Origin: Chondrilla cf. caribensis
Lineage: Eukaryota > Porifera > Demospongiae > Chondrillida > Chondrillidae
Direction: 5' to 3'
Assembly: GCA_964020155.1 (NCBI GenBank)
Contig: OZ026554.1
Coordinates: 705,001-769,000 of the forward strand
Length of the DNA stretch: 64,000 nucleotides
The translations under genes and the position numbers were made by a program. Below the pieces are notes generated by a model. The model saw only the letters and a list, made by a program, of their open reading frames with translations, was not told where the DNA came from and did not search any database. How positions within the stretch are numbered: position 1 is the stretch's first letter; the number at the start of each line of letters is the position of its first letter. This document shows, in pieces, positions 51,687-64,000 of the stretch.

Positions 51687-54600
51687 CGTGTGTGTGTGGG
51701 CGTATGCGTGCATGTGTGTGTGTGCGTGTTTGTATGTGTGCGTGCGTGTGTGGCTATATCTCCATACACCAAGTTACTCACCTCTGCCAGATTGTCCAAC
51801 GCGAGCAGTTCTTCCAGATCTGTGAAGGAAGTCAGCAACATTGTTGGGACAGTCATAGTGTATCACCAGGCCAACATCGGGAAGATCAAGTCCTCTGGAA
51901 AGTATATTGGTGCATATTAAAACATTAATGGTGTCATCTCGAAGGTCCTTCACCACATTGAGTCGTTCTTGAACAGTCAGTCCTGCATGTAGTTTACCAA
52001 CACGGCCACTCAACCGCTCAACAGCAGAGGTTGTGAGGGCAGTATGGAGACTGTCTACATTAGTCTCATTCTCACAGAATATCAGTACTTTTGTATTGAG
52101 ATCCTTACCACCTCTGGGAGCTGCAGAAAGGGTTGTGGAGTGTACTTGCTGTTTTCTGTCTACTGATGAAGATGTGCTAGTACTCCCAATATTTTCAGAA
52201 CCTTTCAGGATGCTGAGAAGAGCTGCATTCTTCTCTTGTTTCCCCTCCGATTTAATGAATTTGAACTGAGCGGCATTGACAGCCTTGTGTGCATGATTAG
52301 TACTGATGAAAAGTGTGCCACCAGGTACCCACTGTCTTATCCGAGCAGCCACAGTCATGCGACCACGTGCAGGTATTGTGGCCCCTACGAAGATGAACTG
52401 GTGTTGATCGCTGTGAGAGATTGAAGAAGAAGAAAGGGACGCAGCTTCACATGAAGACAATTCTGATGAGACTCGTTCTCCCACTCCAACCAGTCCCTGC
52501 TGTGGTTTTATTTGCGAATTAACACTTTTTTTGAAAAAAGACAAGAGTTGCCAACAAAAGGAACGTTCCGATCCGCTCAGGAGGACATCAACCTCATCCA
52601 AAACCAGGATTTTGAGTGCCTTGAAGACTCGGGGAGGATAGTAGTGACGCAGGCTAGAACCGGTAGCGATAACAAGGTGGGTGTTCTCTGTGAGTTGCAG
52701 CCTTGACTCGGCATGTGCCACAGAACTGTGCCACTTGGGGGGTGCTAGAGACTGGTACACAGAGTTGACCTGGGTACAGCGTATCATATGCAGGAACGTA
52801 AGTCCAGTGTACATTCAGGTGTGACACAAATAAATAAAAAATATCATTGATGTTGAAACTACCAATTGTCAGGAATTCAACTATGTGTCAGGATACCCTG
52901 CAGGTTCGGGATTCCATAAATAGGCACTGAGGGACACACAGTGACGCTTCACTTCACATTTGCTTCCTCAATGACTAACATGATCAGATGACAGTTGATA
53001 TTATATCAGTAAGAGTCCAGAATGCAGGGAATGAGAGGGGGGTTACCTGAATATTACCAATGTGGATATGGGCCGTAATGGTATCGCTCCCAAGTCACTC
53101 CCACCACCACAACCTTCACTTCCTTGTTGAGAAAATGGCAGTTGTGAAATCAGGTCGGGGGCAACACCAGAGGTGGTTAGACACTGGTGATGTGGCTAGC
53201 ACATACCAAATCCAAATTCAAATCCAAATTCAAATCCATACCTTGGAATTGATGTGCTAGCACATGACGTCACATGTGGCATTCAGCTGTAGCCATTGTG
53301 CCTGCCTTCATTCAAATCCATACCAACTCATTTTTTGCATTCATTCTATAATATTAGCACTTTAAGGCCAGCAACTTTAATTCACTTGCAGAGGATAGTG
53401 AATAGCTGGAATGATTACTTAATTAATTACATATAATTTACATCTAATCACAAGCTGTATCATGGCTAGATAAATGATATACTGTGGAACCTCTCTATTA
53501 AGGACACTTTGGGACCTTGATTTTAGTCCTTATTACAGAGGTGTCCTCAATTCAGAGGTCACTTAGTACACTACAGTACTACACTGGGACACAGAATGGT
53601 CTCCTTATTATAGAGTTTCCGCAATTCAAAGGTTGGTAATAGAGAGGTCCACTGTATCCAAGTGCACTCAACATTTTTGCCATAAACAGTTTTTCTGTTT
53701 TCAATTTAAGGCAACCAGTGACAGATCTCCTCTGGGAAGATGATAGGGATAAACAAGATAATTGAACCAGGATTTATTGCAGATAGAAAAATGATGCAGA
53801 AAGTGCAATTTGGAGTAACACGTCATTCGTTAACAGTACAAAATAAATTTAATGCGGAAATTGAGGGAGTTGTCATTGAACAGGAAGTAAACAATAATGG
53901 AATAGGACTGCATTGAACAGGAAGTAAACAATAATGGAATAGGACTGCATTGAACAGGAAGTAAACAATAATTGGATAGGACTGCATTGAACAGAAAGTA
54001 AACAATAATGGAATAGGACTGCGTTAAACAGGAAGTAAACAATAATGGAATAGGACTGTGTTAAACAGGAAGTAAACAATAATGGAATAGGACTGCGTTG
54101 AACAGGAAGTAAACAATAATGGAATAGGACTGCGATGAACAGGAAGTAAACAATAATGGAATAGGACTGCGATGAACAGGAAGTAAACAATAATGGAATA
54201 GGACTGCGTTGAACAGGAAGTATACAATAATGGAATAGGACTGCATTGAACAGGAAGTAAACAACGAAACTGCACTGAACAAAGTAAACAATGAACGGGA
54301 AATACCCAAATGATAACAGTGCCACTAAAATAGACATTGGAACTAGATCCAAGCAGTGGAATGACAGGAATTCTTTCAGCATTGGAGGTCAGATTTAGCT
54401 ACAGGAACAGGCTCATTTTGCCTATGGTAATGCCCATCATACCAAAATTAGTCCCAGGAAGGTTAAAAGTGCACACACCATAACACTGTAGATATATTAT
54501 TCTTACATATCCATAAATACCAGCATGACGGTGTGTGCAGATAACATCAAACAGACCACTCGGTCCCAACTGCGTTGTGAAGTATTGTAGTCAAACACAC

Positions 54601-54929
54601 CATACAGACCATGCAATCTTGTAGCATTGGTCTTATAAACTGCGTGTGACAAGATAACTTGGTGCACACATGTCGCTTGGTAGCCCGGTAATTGCATCCT
54701 TGCACATACAAACCAAGCCACCTTCAAAGGTCAAGCGAGAATGCACTTAGCTACTAGGATGAGTTGGGTACCACAGTAGAGTACATCGAGACAACTGGAT
54801 CATAGGGTCTGTGAACTTAACATAGCTATCTTTTGTAACAAATAGTTATAGAAGGGAACATCGGTGTTCAAATTTAACTTTACTATTTACTTGAGAATTG
54901 CAATGATATATACCAGAGTTCTGTCTTGA

Positions 54930-54991
<62 letters not shown>

Positions 54992-55498
54992 TGTGTGTAT
55001 GTGTGTGTGTGTGCGTGTGTGCATGCATGTGTGCCTGTACATATACGTACATGTTCTTGTGTATGTACTATAGCTACCTGGTAAGCTAGCTCTGGTGTTG
55101 GCACAATGACTGCTGCCAGCGGACTTGGGATCCGCTCTTCTTTTGAGTGACTTTGATACAGTCTGGATAGAATGGGCAGCAAATAACCTGGGGAAAGACA
55201 TTGAAACCAACAAAGTGGAATATTAATTATTCTTTTGTGTTGAACACATTATAAGAGTTGATTAATCAAACACAAAATCACATGAAATTGATAATTTTTG
55301 ATATGTATCATAAACATGAGGAATGATTAGTTCTAATATTGAAGTGGGCATAAAATAATTCCTTAAATTCATTTCACAGTGTATATTTGGTGTTTGTAGT
55401 TGGTGTGTAGACAAAATGATTAGTTCTGTTCTAAAACTGTAATTACCACTCTTATGGTCAAGATCACACATGCATACACATACATACACACACACACG

Positions 55499-55576
<78 letters not shown>

Positions 55577-55590
55577 TGCACACACACACA

Positions 55591-55634
<44 letters not shown>

Positions 55635-56327
55635 TGACAATTGTGAACCCACAGAGGGTTTTCCCAGATCCTGTCTCCGAATTCACGACCGCACTATGTC
55701 CCCGCATCACGTGAGGCAGAACCTAATAGAGAAAGTACAATAGATATGTACACTGTGTCTTTCCTGTTTGTCGAAAACAGCCTCCATTGAGGGTAAATCT
55801 ATTGGGAATGAAGGATGTATGCAGGACTGAAATCAACCCACAATCCCAAGCATGAACCCTCAATGTCAGCAACATTGGGGTGGGGTATATGGGTGTCTTG
55901 GACACATCCTGCACGCTCTAGTTCACATACACGCAAGCCCTGTGTCTAGAAACACCGTAGCAAAAAATGTCGCCGTACAAACTCCCCACTTGGTATCGAA
56001 GGCACACAAACTACTATCTCATCACGACTATTGGTATCACATGAGGACATACAAACTGCGTAGGTAATATACCTTCTTCTGTACTTCGTTGGGTGAAAGT
56101 ATGTTCTGTTCCTTGAGGCGCTCCAGCAGTTTAGGTGGAATTGGCAGATCACTGAAATCGGTCAATGCATTGGAATCTCTACTCCTGAAGGACTTCCCTT
56201 CGTGGTTGTCAAAAATAGCGTAGCGCGAAATATACCTGGCCAGCTTCAAGTAAAAGCAACCTCCTACCCTGGAGTAACTCAATGCTTCCAAAACTCTCAG
56301 CGAAACCATCGCGGTACCGGTGGCCAT
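51115..56327 (-). CDS. DDX28-like mitochondrial DEAD-box RNA helicase
   Basis: Five exons, 56073-56327, 55653-55722, 55078-55187, 51782-52769 and 51115-51293; 533 aa, phases agree. The N-terminus (MATGTAMVSLRVLEALSYSR) could target mitochondria. Motifs in order: Q-motif region (LPIPPKLLERLKEQNILSPNEVQKK spans it), motif I SETGSGKT, Ia PTPELAYQ, II LDEVD instead of DEAD, III GAT instead of SAT, IV VLIFCENE, V TNILSRGLDLPD, VI HRSGRTARVG. The layout, the GAT motif III and the length fit DDX28, which acts in mitochondrial large-subunit ribosome assembly. Another divergent DEAD-box family is possible. The C-terminus is basic (GRKLKKIKKHKL). The large intron between exons 3 and 4 holds a MITE and a minisatellite. 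Confidence 0.82.
51500..51752. repeat. compound (TG)n block
   Basis: About 250 bp of TG with gcgtatg, gttt and gcgtgc interruptions, in the last intron of the DDX28-like gene. Confidence 0.95.
53480..53656. mobile_element. pogo-like MITE, 177 bp
   Basis: Starts ta-ctgtggaacctctctatta and ends taatagagaggtccactg-ta: inverted ends with TA on both sides. Internal sequence (ttagtccttattacagaggt) is shared with the element at 7388. Located in the large intron of the DDX28-like gene. Confidence 0.85.
53868..54285. repeat. 37-bp minisatellite, about 11 copies
   Basis: Units containing gaagtaaacaataatggaat with cat/cgt/cga variants, in the large intron of the DDX28-like gene. Long minus-strand frames across it are repeat products. 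Confidence 0.93.
54932..55012. repeat. (TG)n microsatellite
   Basis: TG tract in the DDX28-like intron 65 bp from exon 55078-55187. Confidence 0.93.
55488..55632. repeat. (CA)n microsatellite
   Basis: CA tract ending about 20 bp from the donor of DDX28-like exon 55653-55722. Confidence 0.95.
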
Positions 56328-56404
56328 TTTCAAACTGCCCTGTAGTATTCCGCAATCTCTCTGCTCGGACAAAATGGGCGAATCCCGACAGTACTACGTA
56401 CGTA

Positions 56405-56577
56405 TATGTGGAACCTCTCTATTACAAACCTCTAAAATGTGGAAACCTCTGTAATAAGGACACCATTCTGTGTCCCAGTTTAGTACAATAGTGTATAAAA
56501 TGATCTGTGAGTTGAGGAAACCTCTGTATGAGGACTAAAAGGTCCCAAAGTGTCCTTAATAGAGAGGTTCCAGTGTA
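56405..56577. mobile_element. pogo-like MITE, 173 bp, reverse orientation
   Basis: Begins tgtggaacctctctatta and ends taatagagaggttccagtg with TA flanks. Its interior (cccaaagtgtccttaatag) is the inverse of the copy at 53480. It lies between the DDX28-like start and the RBM39 stop. Confidence 0.82.
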
Positions 56578-56928
56578 TTTATTCCATCCGAGCTAAGTTA
56601 TTTATATAATATTATGTACGTAGCTATCCATACAAGCCGAAATTTTGTACCAATTGACAAGCACAGGTAGCGGTGTACCTCACTGATTTACAAATTCCAA
56701 CAGCTACATACAATGAATCCATACGTATATTCGTGTAACTGCAGATCAACATACATGAAATAGCAAGAAAGTACAACAAGATTACAAACCTAGCTACTAG
56801 AGAGTATGCATGTGAATACAATAACTTCACACTAGTTATGGGTAGATACGTAAGTGAGTATGTTTGTCTTGTGTGCATACTATATGCAAACATTATTATG
56901 TGTGTGTTAGGGGAGAAGGTGACTCCAT

Positions 56929-59900
56929 TCAATGGGTGGAAGCCATCAGAGGAATAGTCGCAGAAATTGCCATCGGGAATATCCCATGATATTGCGAGTC
57001 TGGCATCAGTTGGGCTACGATGATGTTACCTGATGGAAACAAGCGGAGAAGAACAGACTGGAGTATCTGGAACAGTGAAGGACTGGGGAACTACATGCAA
57101 ACACTCATACATGCACACACTCATACATGCATACACTCATACATGCATACACTCATCACTTGCATGCACACACTTGTCACTCGCATGCACACTCTCATCA
57201 CTTGCATGCACACACGTGTCACTTGCATGCACACACCTGTCACTTGCAAGCACACTCTCATCACTTGCATGCACACACTTGCCACTTGCATGCACACTCT
57301 CATCACTTGCATGCACACACTTGTCACTTGCAGGCACACTCTCATCACTTGCATGCACACACTTGTCACTTGCATGCACACACTTGTCACTTGCAAGCAC
57401 ACTCTCATCACTTGCATGCACACACTTGTCACTTGCATGCACACATGTGTCACTTGCATGCATACACTCATCACTTGTATGCACACGAGATGCTGTGCTT
57501 CAACTCACCTGCATACTTCCTTCCATTGAGAGCATTCACCACAGCTGCTGCAACCTGAGGGGACTGGCACTTCAGGTAGACACACCCCTCAGGGGACGTG
57601 GCATCCACGTGGATGTGGTAGACAGAACCAAATTTTGCAGCTTCTCCTATAACGTCATCGCGAATCTCCTGGCTCCAACCGACACCATTCTCTCTGCAGA
57701 CAGAATATAACAAAATACCGTGAAAAAGACTCTAAATATTATAGGAATAAAACTGACATACACACATGTACACATACATACCTACATACAAACAGGATCG
57801 AAATATTGCACATATGTATGTACCTACAGTACATGTAGTTAATAAATGATATGGAGGATGTACAAAGAACATGGGCCCATTCAGGAGAGGTAAGTATTAA
57901 GCGGGAACAAATACGTACTTATGCATACAGTGGAACCTCTACTAAGGACTCTCCCAATAAAGGGCACCATAGAGATTACCTCCCTACAAAGGACACTTTC
58001 TTAGGCACCGAAAGTAGACTTTCTTATAGTGCTAATACATTTCCACCTCTGTACAGTGGACAACCTCTCTACAGTGGACAAAATGACTGGTCCCAGTGTG
58101 TCCTTTATAGAGAGGTTCTACTGTATATCAAACACGCATAAAAGATCCATATATGATCATAATTGTAGCAGTGCAGTGTTGGGTTGCTACTCACTTGTGA
58201 GGGTTGAACATGTGCTTCAAGACCAGACAGGATGCAACGGCAGCTATGCTCTGCATCCCTGGAACCTTCAGTCCTGAACACAATGAACAAAAGTACACAA
58301 GTAACCACATATGTATGAATGTACATGTACATAGACAGTATACATGTAAATATGTTACATCCATTCTCACCACACATATGTACGTACATACGTATCAATG
58401 CCTATCCTCACCCAGCCCACACCCACACCCACACCCACCCCACACCCCTCACCTGCATTGTGTCCCTCTGACAACTTAGCCATGAGGGAAGCTCTGGAGC
58501 TCGCACTCATCCCTATTCCGATATCCATGTCTTCGCTGTCCAGTGTTTCCATGTCATCGCTGCGCTCGTTGACATAGTTCACTCTGATTGGCTGGTTGGC
58601 CAGTTCAAACCCATTCAGATGCTTCATAGCATTCTCTGCAATGTCTGAAGACTTGAACTCAATAAACCCATACCCTTTTGAGGTCCCATCTTGTTCCTTT
58701 TGTATCTTGACCTGTTCCACCTGTTGACAAAGCACAAGAAACAGTAAGCGTGGAATTACGTACGTACGTGAATCAGAGAAAGAGATAAGTGAACTAGTAT
58801 TAGTGTCATATATCAGTGAACACAAGCAGATGTACATACGTACATACGTACGTATTTTTGACCACATAACTACAGCATAATGTACGTACACATTTGAAAT
58901 GTTTTTACTGCATGAAATGTGTATATCTTAGTGTATGCACATACGTACGTACGTATATGGGAATAGATTTCCATTCAAAATAGTACTTTCAACCACGTAC
59001 GTACATACGTATGTCATTGCTGAATTGAGATACTTTGAAGTGTGTTTGTGAATTAAGGGTCTGTGGGAGCAACTACACATGCATGCATGTACATATGTAT
59101 ACAGTGAAACTCACACGTCCAAAGGGTTCAAACACAGCTTTCAACATGATCTCATTGATATTGGGATGAAGGTTCCCGACATAGAGTTTCTTGGGTCCTT
59201 CGGCCTTCTTCAAATTCTCGGCATTAGCAGCAGCTCTTCAAAGATTAAATGCAATGCAGTACATACGTACACATCAATCATATGTGTATGTGCGTACCTA
59301 TGAGTATGTATGACATATGGAGTGATAAAGTGGTTCACAGAGAGGTGGGGTGAGTGACAATTATGTACAATTACGTATGTGCTCGGTTGGAGACCAAAAC
59401 TATCCAAAATAGATGACTAACAATAGAAGGTATGTACAGTAGATAAAGGTACATACATACGTAGGTTGGTTGTTTGGTTGGTTAGTGGACAATTGCACAG
59501 AAGGAATGATGCTGCACATGCCTAGAATAGACGGAAGCCCAACATTGAAAATGAATTGGAATTGATTCCCGTACATACGTACACAGGCTACTGACTAGAC
59601 ACAATACACATCAATTGTTGTGTGACTGTAAATCAATCATATTTCACTAAACTTTTTCAACCATTCTCACCGCCTAGCCCATTGATTTCAGGGTATCCAT
59701 TCTAACTATAGTAGCCGCTCTAGTTTGATCATGATGATATTGTACATACATATGTAGCTTCTTGGTAACTATAATTACTATTGTAGTTAACCAATAGTTC
59801 AGCTGCATGAAACATTGTTTGGGCTATGTTCCCACAGTCATCACAAAATCGCATATTTCCGTACTACGAACGCACGTATGTTCAAATAAAAAAGTTTTTT

Positions 59901-61143
59901 ATACCTACTGTATGTACAACGTGTACGGGATGACTACCTGGATATTTCTGTACATACGTAGGTACGTACATTATGCGTTTCTATACTACTGACAATGGAA
60001 ATTAGTGCAAGTGTTGGGCCAAGGCGGTTGGCAGTGTTTCCTGTGTACAACTCACCGGTTTTTCTCGGCCATAGTAGGTTGGATCATGATGGGTACACCG
60101 AACAGCTTCTGTCCGTTCAGCTTCAGAGCCTGTGGGTCGTGTGTGGAGAGATATGAATACGATATGAGTGTGGGAGAATAAGAACATTGATTATGCATCA
60201 CATCCACGTAATAGTTGCATCTTTTGTCACCTGTCACAGTCGTGATTCGATACTTCCTAATATGGTACACTAATTGACTATCATTTCAATTATGGGCCTA
60301 TTCTGATAGTTGCTGGGATACAGGTATGTGGATACAACAATTCTACATACGTATGTATGCATGTACACATTACAGCATATACTAAATATACACACATGAT
60401 AGATATATTCAGAGTAAATCCATGTGTACGTATGTATGTGAGTGCACATTACATCAAGTATCAAATATGCATACACATGTACGTATACATGCATAGGTGT
60501 GTGTGTGCATGTTTGTGTACTTACACATTACATCATGTACTAAGTATGCATACGTACACACACGTACGTACGTATGTACACATTACTTCCAATACTAACA
60601 TTAGCAACTGATTCAATTTCAACAAACTCCACATAAGCAATTCCCTTGGGTCTCCTTGAATTCTTGTCGGTGATCATCTTGACATTTCGTATCTGAAGGA
60701 GTGCAGGTATGGGTGTGTGTCCACAGATGAATAGAAAGGAAGCGTTAAGAAAACAGATTACGTAAATTCATTAAAACTGAAGTATGCACATATACAGATA
60801 AAATACTATGTGTAATACATACGTACGTATGTGTATAATAAAAATATAGTGTACGAAGCAAGTACGATTGTATGTGCGTATGTACATAGTACATATTATA
60901 ATGAATACAATCATGTGGATACGTACGTACGTATGTACAATGAGAGGCTCCAGACTCACCTTTCCTGCAGGACCCAGGAATTCTTCCAGATCCTTTCCAG
61001 TGACCCGCTGGGCCAGCTGCATGCAGAACACTGTTCTCTTGTCCTTCTCTTCTTCAGAGAGTTCTGGACCAGTATCTCTGGGCTCCCTGGAGGGGACGCC
61101 ATTTATAATGTGATATACATACGTACGTATTAAGCATGTGTAT

Positions 61144-61224
<81 letters not shown>

Positions 61225-62937
61225 GTGATTATTGACTAGCACACACAACTCACGGAGAAGGTGAGGGTGGAGGTTTTTCCGGAGAACGTGACCTTGATCT
61301 CCACGACCTCCTATCACGGTCACTGTACCTGGAGTGGTACCTCCCTCTATGTCTGTAATGATCATAGTCCCGCCCTCGGTCCCTGCCCCTATAGTCGGAA
61401 TAACGCCGCCGATCCCTGTCTTTGGACCTGGACCTTGAACGAGACCGAGAGTGGTAGTTATGCCTCCGACTCTTCCTACCTCGGTCCCTTGATCTGTCCC
61501 GGTCCGAGCGAGCTCTTCTTCTCTCTTTGCTACGACTCCTGCAGAACAGTGATGTCAGCTTGCACATAAACAACATATACATTACACGTGGAAGACAAGT
61601 GACATCATATCTACTCAAACTTTGAAGTTGATGGAGAATCGCATCATGCAAACACACAGGTAAGATGTTGTTCAGAGAAAGTGAGTTATGTTCTCATAGC
61701 AGTGGTAAAAGCACAGATATGTATGTAGGAAGGAGACAACATACGTAAGTACGTAGGTACAAGTAGGTACATAGGATCTCTAAGTTACGTACATTCGTAT
61801 TACGTACGTATGTGTGTAGGTGCAGAAGTATGTACATTTGTATGTACATGCATATGTACATATGTATATCCCAATTTAATGGTAGTACGTACGTACATAC
61901 GTGAATATTCATATCTCAAATGCAAATACATACCATCATTGCGTGTGTGCATATGTACATACCTGCTTCTACTACGGCTCCCTGGAGACCTACTCTTGCT
62001 GTGGCTCCTAGATCGTGAGCGGGAACGATTTGACCTCTTCTTGTGCTTCTTCTTCCTACAATGGGCAACATCAAAAACAGTAGTTGCATCACACAAGCAA
62101 AAACTTACATTTCATCTTAACACGAGGACTGATACATCTGGGACATGGTACATACATACGTACATGCTATAAATCCAACATTGACACAACACAAACAGGT
62201 ACGTATGTATGTACGTATATACGTATATAGAATATTGCAATACTACTATGAGGTTCATGGGTGCTAATTAGGTACTCACTTCCGAGAAGATCGTTCAGGG
62301 GAGGGGGACCTGCTGTTGGAGCCACCACTCCGCTTGTCCTACGAATGTGCATCAAAAACAAGGCAAGAAAGCAGAAACAAGAGAAAAGAAAAGAAAGCAA
62401 ATGACGTATTGCGACAAATGTTCACCCTACGTACATACATACATATACGTATACGTACCACTACATGTTTGCATGTACATATGCACTACTATATAGTAGT
62501 TTGCACGAATCAGCCCAACATATATGTACGTACATATTTAAGCCCACATATGTACATATGTCAGCAATATTATTGGCACACCAAAGAGCCCAACACAAAG
62601 CTGAACCTTGAAGACTACTCAAAGGTGAACATTGGTGACTCACAGAGCAAACACTAGAGTAAACTACATGTGCATAATTAAGTTAGTCCACCATACACGC
62701 ATGTGAACAGGTAACACAACAATGGTATGTGACATCACCACACACACAACACATACGTACAAACACACACAAACACACACACATCACGCACATACGTACA
62801 CACACATCACAACACATATGTACAAACACACACACACACACACACAACACATATGTACAAACACACACACACAACACACACAAACACACATCACACACGT
62901 ACACATACACACACATATGTACACATACACACATCAC

Positions 62938-63006
<69 letters not shown>

Positions 63007-63747
63007 ACAGCATGTAAACACAAAAAAGATCCTCATGTGACTTCCAGTGTACTAAAATGCAACTATTGCCTTCTGAGGTTCAGCTGTGTGTCGTGACTAC
63101 ATGGTGTGCAAGGAACATACACATACGTATAAGTAACCATGGTGACATCATACTAACTACCTCTAACGGCGTCTTGACTGACAAAATGGCTGCCAGTCAT
63201 CACAAACAACACATGAGGGAATCTGAAAGAAGAAACTAAAACAGCGTGTTTGTGTTATGTGTGGGAAATTAAACGCATTTGGTCATGGCTTGCTCCCATT
63301 AACAGTTGTTACAGCATCAGGACTGATAACAAAGAACCTGAATTGGAAGAAGGGCCATGCGTTTTTAGCCACTTGCTTATCACTCAACATCTCATAACAC
63401 AACACTGCATGTGTGTGTACACGAACAGCTCAACATTGACTATACATTAACGTATGTAAGTGTGTGGTGTTGAGGGTCTATGGTGTGTGTGTGTGAGGGT
63501 AGCTACTACCGGTATCTCATACCATGGCATGTACAGAACACCCCATCACTAGTTCGAATTAACCCACATGGTATCATACAGGTGTAAGGGTGTACAAACA
63601 CCGACTACCGGCAAAATCTTAGCCTTAGATCTAAACTTGGTTTCACACACGACAAAAAAACTTATCGGTTAAAGGATTTCAACTTCATACCTCATCCTCG
63701 TGGTCGGAATAAGGGGCTTCGAGCATGGCATCCACGTCTTCAGACAT
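56929..63747 (-). CDS. RBM39: RNA-binding protein 39 (CAPER alpha)
   Basis: Twelve exons, transcript order: 63691-63747, 62280-62338, 61963-62055, 61254-61538, 60960-61086, 60600-60692, 60056-60129, 59115-59235, 58453-58720, 58195-58273, 57509-57693, 56929-57029; 513 aa, all phases agree. It starts MSEDVDAMLEAPYSDHEDE, like vertebrate RBM39. An Arg/Ser-rich domain fills exons 2-4. RRM1 has RNP2 VFCMQL and RNP1 KGIAYVEF. RRM2 has LYVGNL and KGYGFIEF. The linker keeps NGFELANQPIRV. The third RRM is a U2AF-homology motif (VGWSQEIRDDVI, VYHIHVDA, GCVYLKC) without RNP consensus. It is a nuclear splicing factor and transcription coactivator that binds U2AF65/SF3B1-type partners by family knowledge. 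The terminal exon is more divergent (ends PLMASTH). Confidence 0.95.
57105..57486. repeat. 21-bp minisatellite, about 18 copies
   Basis: Units such as cacacttgtcacttgcatg alternating with cacactctcatcacttgcat, in the last intron of RBM39. Unit length divisible by 3 keeps several frames open. Confidence 0.92.
57926..58125. mobile_element. pogo-like MITE, 200 bp, second subfamily
   Basis: Starts ta-cagtggaacctctactaa and ends tatagagaggttctactg-ta. The interior (ctctgtacagtggacaacct, accgaaagtagactttctta) differs from the other copies, so it is a separate subfamily with the same ends. In an RBM39 intron. Confidence 0.78.
61144..61222. repeat. (CA)n microsatellite
   Basis: CA tract in the RBM39 intron 30 bp from exon 61254-61538. 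Confidence 0.94.
62750..63004. repeat. compound (CA)n block
   Basis: CA with acatatgtacaaac steps, then a pure run from 62938, in the first intron of RBM39. Confidence 0.92.
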
Positions 63748-63956
63748 CTCGCTGATCAAGAGCAACTAAACGTAAAGAGAACGTCGATGAAATACCTTGG
63801 CAAGTTCTCGAATAATGCCCACGGACACGTGACTCTATAACAATAGGGTTGTCCCCATGGATGGGCGTGTTCAGGGTGTTAGCTGACCGGACTGCAATCA
63901 ACAGTGTTGTTCTGTGGAAAACTCAGTTTCCTATTCCGAGGAAAACTACACCAAAA
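63748..63956. promoter_or_regulatory. bidirectional promoter RBM39 / right-edge gene
   Basis: 209 bp between divergent start codons. Contains cacgtgac. The role is inferred from the head-to-head layout. Confidence 0.4.
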
Positions 63957-64000
63957 ATGTTTCTACAAAAACTGACACAGAAAGTGGAAGAAGTAGTTGC
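63957..64000 (+). CDS. start of a gene cut by the right edge
   Basis: Open frame from an ATG at 63957 to the end, beginning MFLQKLTQKVEEVV. Golgin-type coiled-coil proteins start with a similar MF-x-KL-x-x-K pattern, but 14 residues are too few to assign a family. Confidence 0.4.
   Translation, partial: MFLQKLTQKVEEVV

Noticed and set aside
53830..54382. Minus-strand hydrophobic open frames resembling membrane segments
   Set aside because: Made by the 37-bp minisatellite in a DDX28-like intron.
57020..57710. Plus-strand open frames up to 225 codons at the 21-bp repeat
   Set aside because: Repeat unit divisible by 3 in an RBM39 intron, antisense to a confirmed exon.

Overview
The window is animal nuclear DNA. 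It is gene-dense, every gene has introns with GT-AG ends, and the introns are full of long (CA)n/(TG)n tracts and minisatellites. The recognisable genes (NFS1, a DLK-type MAP3K, RBM39, a DDX28-like helicase, a NIDO plus IgGFc-binding secreted protein) fit an invertebrate. Compact genes, divergent caspase-like families and a non-LTR element carrying a 2A peptide make a sponge or other early-branching animal my best guess, but the sequence does not prove it. No bacterial, CRISPR, rRNA or tRNA feature was seen.

Layout: (1) 1-9960, minus: a secreted NIDO/IgGFc-binding protein whose 3' end lies off the left edge. (2) 9961-12520: no gene seen, but a (TG)n block and a palindromic element. (3) 12521-15662: two divergent prenylated Rab-like GTPase paralogues, head to head with 31 bp between their start codons. 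(4) 16466-23219, minus: a complete 14-exon mitochondrial cysteine desulfurase, NFS1. (5) 23341-40839: a caspase-like (C14) cluster. Three plus-strand paralogues (A, B, C) keep the His/Cys dyad. One convergent minus-strand relative (D) has Leu at the His position. A decayed NFS1 copy and relics of D-type genes show that a unit of [NFS1 5' part / A-type gene / D-type gene] was duplicated. Intron 6 of copy C holds an intact non-LTR retrotransposon flanked by the ends of another element. (6) 42023-50735, minus: a complete DLK/LZK-type MAP3K. (7) 51115-56327, minus: a DDX28-like helicase with a DEVD motif II. (8) 56929-63747, minus: RBM39 in 12 exons. (9) 63957-64000, plus: the first codons of another gene.

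Exon boundaries were deduced by hand from splice sites, reading phase and family similarity. All multi-exon models close in phase: every complete model has a coding length divisible by three. The housekeeping genes (NFS1, RBM39, DDX28-like, DLK) are separate functions. The unusual biology lies in the caspase-like cluster, the Rab-like pair, the 2A-bearing retrotransposon, and microsatellites that supply splice donors and deletion breakpoints.
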